Origin: Myxococcales bacterium | GTDB lineage: Bacteria; Myxococcota; Myxococcia; Myxococcales; Anaeromyxobacteraceae | Assembly (NCBI GenBank): GCA_021779335.1 | Contig: JAJYAW010000134.1 | Span: forward strand, 1 to 7,421 | Direction of reading: 5' to 3' | Length of the DNA: 7,421 nucleotides | Part shown: one piece after another, positions 6,293-7,421 of the stretch | Numbering within the stretch: position 1 is the first letter of the stretch | Layout: each line of letters starts with the position of its first letter | Translations under genes and position numbers: made by a program | The notes under the pieces: model-generated | What the model saw: the letters and a program-made list of their open reading frames with translations, nothing else | Told to the model about the DNA's origin: nothing | Database searches by the model: none

Positions 6293-6299
6293 CTCACCG

Positions 6300-7079
6300 A
6301 TGCGTCGTCTCTCTGCCGTCCTGCTCGTCGCCGTGGCCGTGGCTGGCTGCAAGAAGTCCGAGCCGCCTGCCGCCGCCCCGCAGGCCGCCGCCCCCGCCGA
6401 GGCGGCCGCTCCGCAGGGCACCACCCTCAAGGGCAAGGTGCTCGAGCGGCTCGACGCCCCGCCGCAGTACAGCTACCTGAAGCTCGCCGTCGGCAAGGAG
6501 GAGATGTGGGCGGCGGTGCCCATCACCACCCTCGAGAAGGGCAAGGAGGTCACGGTGGTGAACGCCATGCCGATGACCAACTTCGAGTCGAAGGCGCTCA
6601 ACCGCAAGTTCGACACCGTCTTCTTCGGGACGCTGGAGGGCGCCACCCCGCCGCCGACCGACGCGGCCGCCATGGGCGCGGGCGCCATGGACACCTCGCC
6701 GGCCGGCATGGCGGCGCAGCACGCCAACGTGGGCAAGGGGCCGGTGGACGTGGGCAACGTCAAGGTGGCCAAGGCCACCGGCGCCGACGCCCGCACCGTG
6801 GCCGAGGTCTACGCCCAGAAGGCCCAGCTCAAGGACAAGGCCGTCACCATCCGCGGCAAGGTGGTCAAGTTCAACGCCAGCATCATGGGCAAGAACTGGC
6901 TGCACGTCCGCGACGGCTCGGGCAAGGCCGACGTCGACAACGACCTCACCGTCACGTCGCAGGACGCCGCCCACGTGGGCGACGTGGTGGTGGTGAAGGG
7001 CAACGTCCGCGTCGAGAAGGACTTCGGCGCCGGCTACAAGTACCCGGTCATCGTCGAGGACGCCAAGGTCTCGAAGTAG
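6300..7079 (+). CDS. Lipoprotein with two OB-fold-like domains, NrfJ-like
   Basis: A 259-residue exported lipoprotein. Residues 1-16 are a short signal peptide (MRRLSAVLLVAVAVAG) and VAGC is the lipobox, giving lipidated Cys17. Lys at the next position does not suggest inner-membrane retention by the E. coli rule. An Ala/Pro-rich tether (18-40) leads to a first domain (41-112) with LKGKVLERLDAPPQYSYLKL, EEMWAAVPI, VVNAMPMTNFESKALNRKFD and VFFGTL. A Pro/Ala/Met-rich linker (113-150) precedes a second domain (about 155-257) with VTIRGKVVKFNASIMGKNWL, HVRDGSGKADVDNDLTVTSQ and EKDFGAGYKYPVIVEDAKV. Both halves look like small beta-barrel OB folds, resembling proteins called NrfJ or 'OB-fold/DNA-binding protein' near multihaem cytochromes in Geobacter and Shewanella; that link is from memory. 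Nucleic-acid binding is unlikely for a lipoprotein; a metal, ligand or cytochrome-maturation role is a guess. It stands alone, with its own promoter and terminator. Confidence 0.8.
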   Translation: MRRLSAVLLVAVAVAGCKKSEPPAAAPQAAAPAEAAAPQGTTLKGKVLERLDAPPQYSYLKLAVGKEEMWAAVPITTLEKGKEVTVVNAMPMTNFESKALNRKFDTVFFGTLEGATPPPTDAAAMGAGAMDTSPAGMAAQHANVGKGPVDVGNVKVAKATGADARTVAEVYAQKAQLKDKAVTIRGKVVKFNASIMGKNWLHVRDGSGKADVDNDLTVTSQDAAHVGDVVVVKGNVRVEKDFGAGYKYPVIVEDAKVSK

Positions 7080-7102
7080 CCCTCCAGCCGAGGGCAGGAC
7101 GC

Positions 7103-7141
7103 GCGGGCGCTGGCCTTCCGGGCCGGCGCCCGCCTCATTTT
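7103..7141 (+). terminator. Intrinsic terminator after the lipoprotein gene
   Basis: GCGGGCGCTGGCC (7103-7115) pairs with GGCCGGCGCCCGC (7121-7133), 13 base pairs with one U-G wobble, around the loop TTCCG. CTCATTTT follows. It starts 24 bases after the stop codon and should end the lipoprotein transcript. Confidence 0.8.
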
Positions 7142-7215
7142 CCGGGGCCCGGGCCCGGCGCGAGACCGGTCGTCGGCCCGGCCGGCGCCGCCCGGCCGCA
7201 GGCGCGGGCGAGGTG

Positions 7216-7221
7216 TAGAGT
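7216..7221 (+). promoter_or_regulatory. -10-like element TAGAGT before the last gene, probably leaderless
   Basis: TAGAGT ends seven bases before GTG 7229 and belongs to the octamer TAGAGTGC also found before the YadG-like gene. No ribosome binding site separates it from the GTG, and no clear -35 box is seen in the GC-only sequence upstream. A leaderless transcript is the simplest reading. Confidence 0.5.
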
Positions 7222-7228
7222 GCACGGC

Positions 7229-7421
7229 GTGTCGGGCGAGGGTGAGCGGCGGGCCGGGATCGCGGCCGAGGTGATGGCGGTGGCGCGCGCGCTCGAGTCG
7301 GGGCCCGCCGGGCGCGGCGAGGCGGCGGTCCGGCTGGCCCGCCTGCGCGATCGCTACCGCGCCGAGCCCGTCCTCTTCGACGCCGACACGCTGGACCGGC
7401 TGCGCGCGCTGGCCGTCGACC
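7229..7421 (+). CDS. Unrecognised protein, N-terminal 64 residues only, runs off the window
   Basis: From GTG 7229 the frame stays open to the last base, giving MSGEGERRAGIAAEV and continuing with an Ala/Arg/Leu-rich, probably helical segment that includes AAVRLARLRDRYRAEP, VLFDADTLDRL and RALAVD. No signal peptide, membrane segment or catalytic motif is visible in this part. It is charged and likely cytoplasmic. The start is chosen because of the -10-like TAGAGT seven bases upstream; an in-frame ATG at 7274 is the alternative. Third codon positions are almost all G or C, as in the neighbouring genes, which supports coding. I do not recognise the family. Confidence 0.6.
   Translation, partial: MSGEGERRAGIAAEVMAVARALESGPAGRGEAAVRLARLRDRYRAEPVLFDADTLDRLRALAVD

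Noticed and set aside
6285..6299. Alternative ATG 6285 for the lipoprotein
   Set aside because: This ATG overlaps the Shine-Dalgarno sequence of ATG 6300 and would add MEVSP before an otherwise ideal lipoprotein signal peptide.
6294..6974. Open frame of 226 codons opposite the lipoprotein gene
   Set aside because: Composition is Gly/Val/His/Leu-rich with no domain, and it is fully antisense to a gene with promoter, ribosome site and terminator.
1..7421. CRISPR array, insertion sequence, tRNA, phage or defence genes
   Set aside because: No spaced repeats, transposase or terminal inverted repeats, tRNA-like cloverleaf or defence motifs were seen; the content is explained by two exporters, a lipoprotein gene and a truncated gene.

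Overview
The window is very GC-rich, and every gene I can support lies on the + strand. Genes are packed tightly, and seven of the eight visible start codons are GTG (the exception is the ATG of the lipoprotein gene). This composition, together with the gene types, suggests a Myxococcota-like bacterium, possibly Anaeromyxobacter. That assignment is inference from style and general knowledge; no phylogenetic marker is present.

Positions 3-4488 hold a five-gene export operon in the order of the Escherichia coli ybhG-ybhF-ybhS-ybhR cluster: the 3' end of a HlyD-type periplasmic adaptor, two separate ABC ATPases, and two ABC-2 membrane subunits of 378 and 379 residues, each with a large extracytoplasmic loop. 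In E. coli the two ATPase domains are fused in one YbhF protein; here they are two genes joined by a 4-base GTGA overlap. The first ATPase lacks the H-loop histidine and the second has an altered signature motif, so the pair should form one degenerate and one canonical ATP site. The expected assembly is a tripartite pump: ATPases and permeases in the inner membrane, the adaptor in the periplasm, and an outer-membrane channel not seen here.

Positions 4574-6168 hold a second, independent ABC-2 exporter, a YadG-like ATPase and a YadH-like permease, again joined by a GTGA overlap. It probably has its own promoter, with a -10-like TAGAGT only 8 bases before the GTG and no ribosome binding site, so its mRNA may be leaderless. 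The same octamer, TAGAGTGC, sits 7 bases before the GTG of the last, truncated gene at 7229.

Positions 6300-7079 encode a 259-residue lipoprotein with two OB-fold-like domains (NrfJ-like). It has its own candidate promoter, a tandem 10-base repeat in the leader, a perfect Shine-Dalgarno site and a strong intrinsic terminator. From 7229 an unrecognised reading frame runs off the window. No tRNA, rRNA, CRISPR array, insertion sequence or phage gene was seen.
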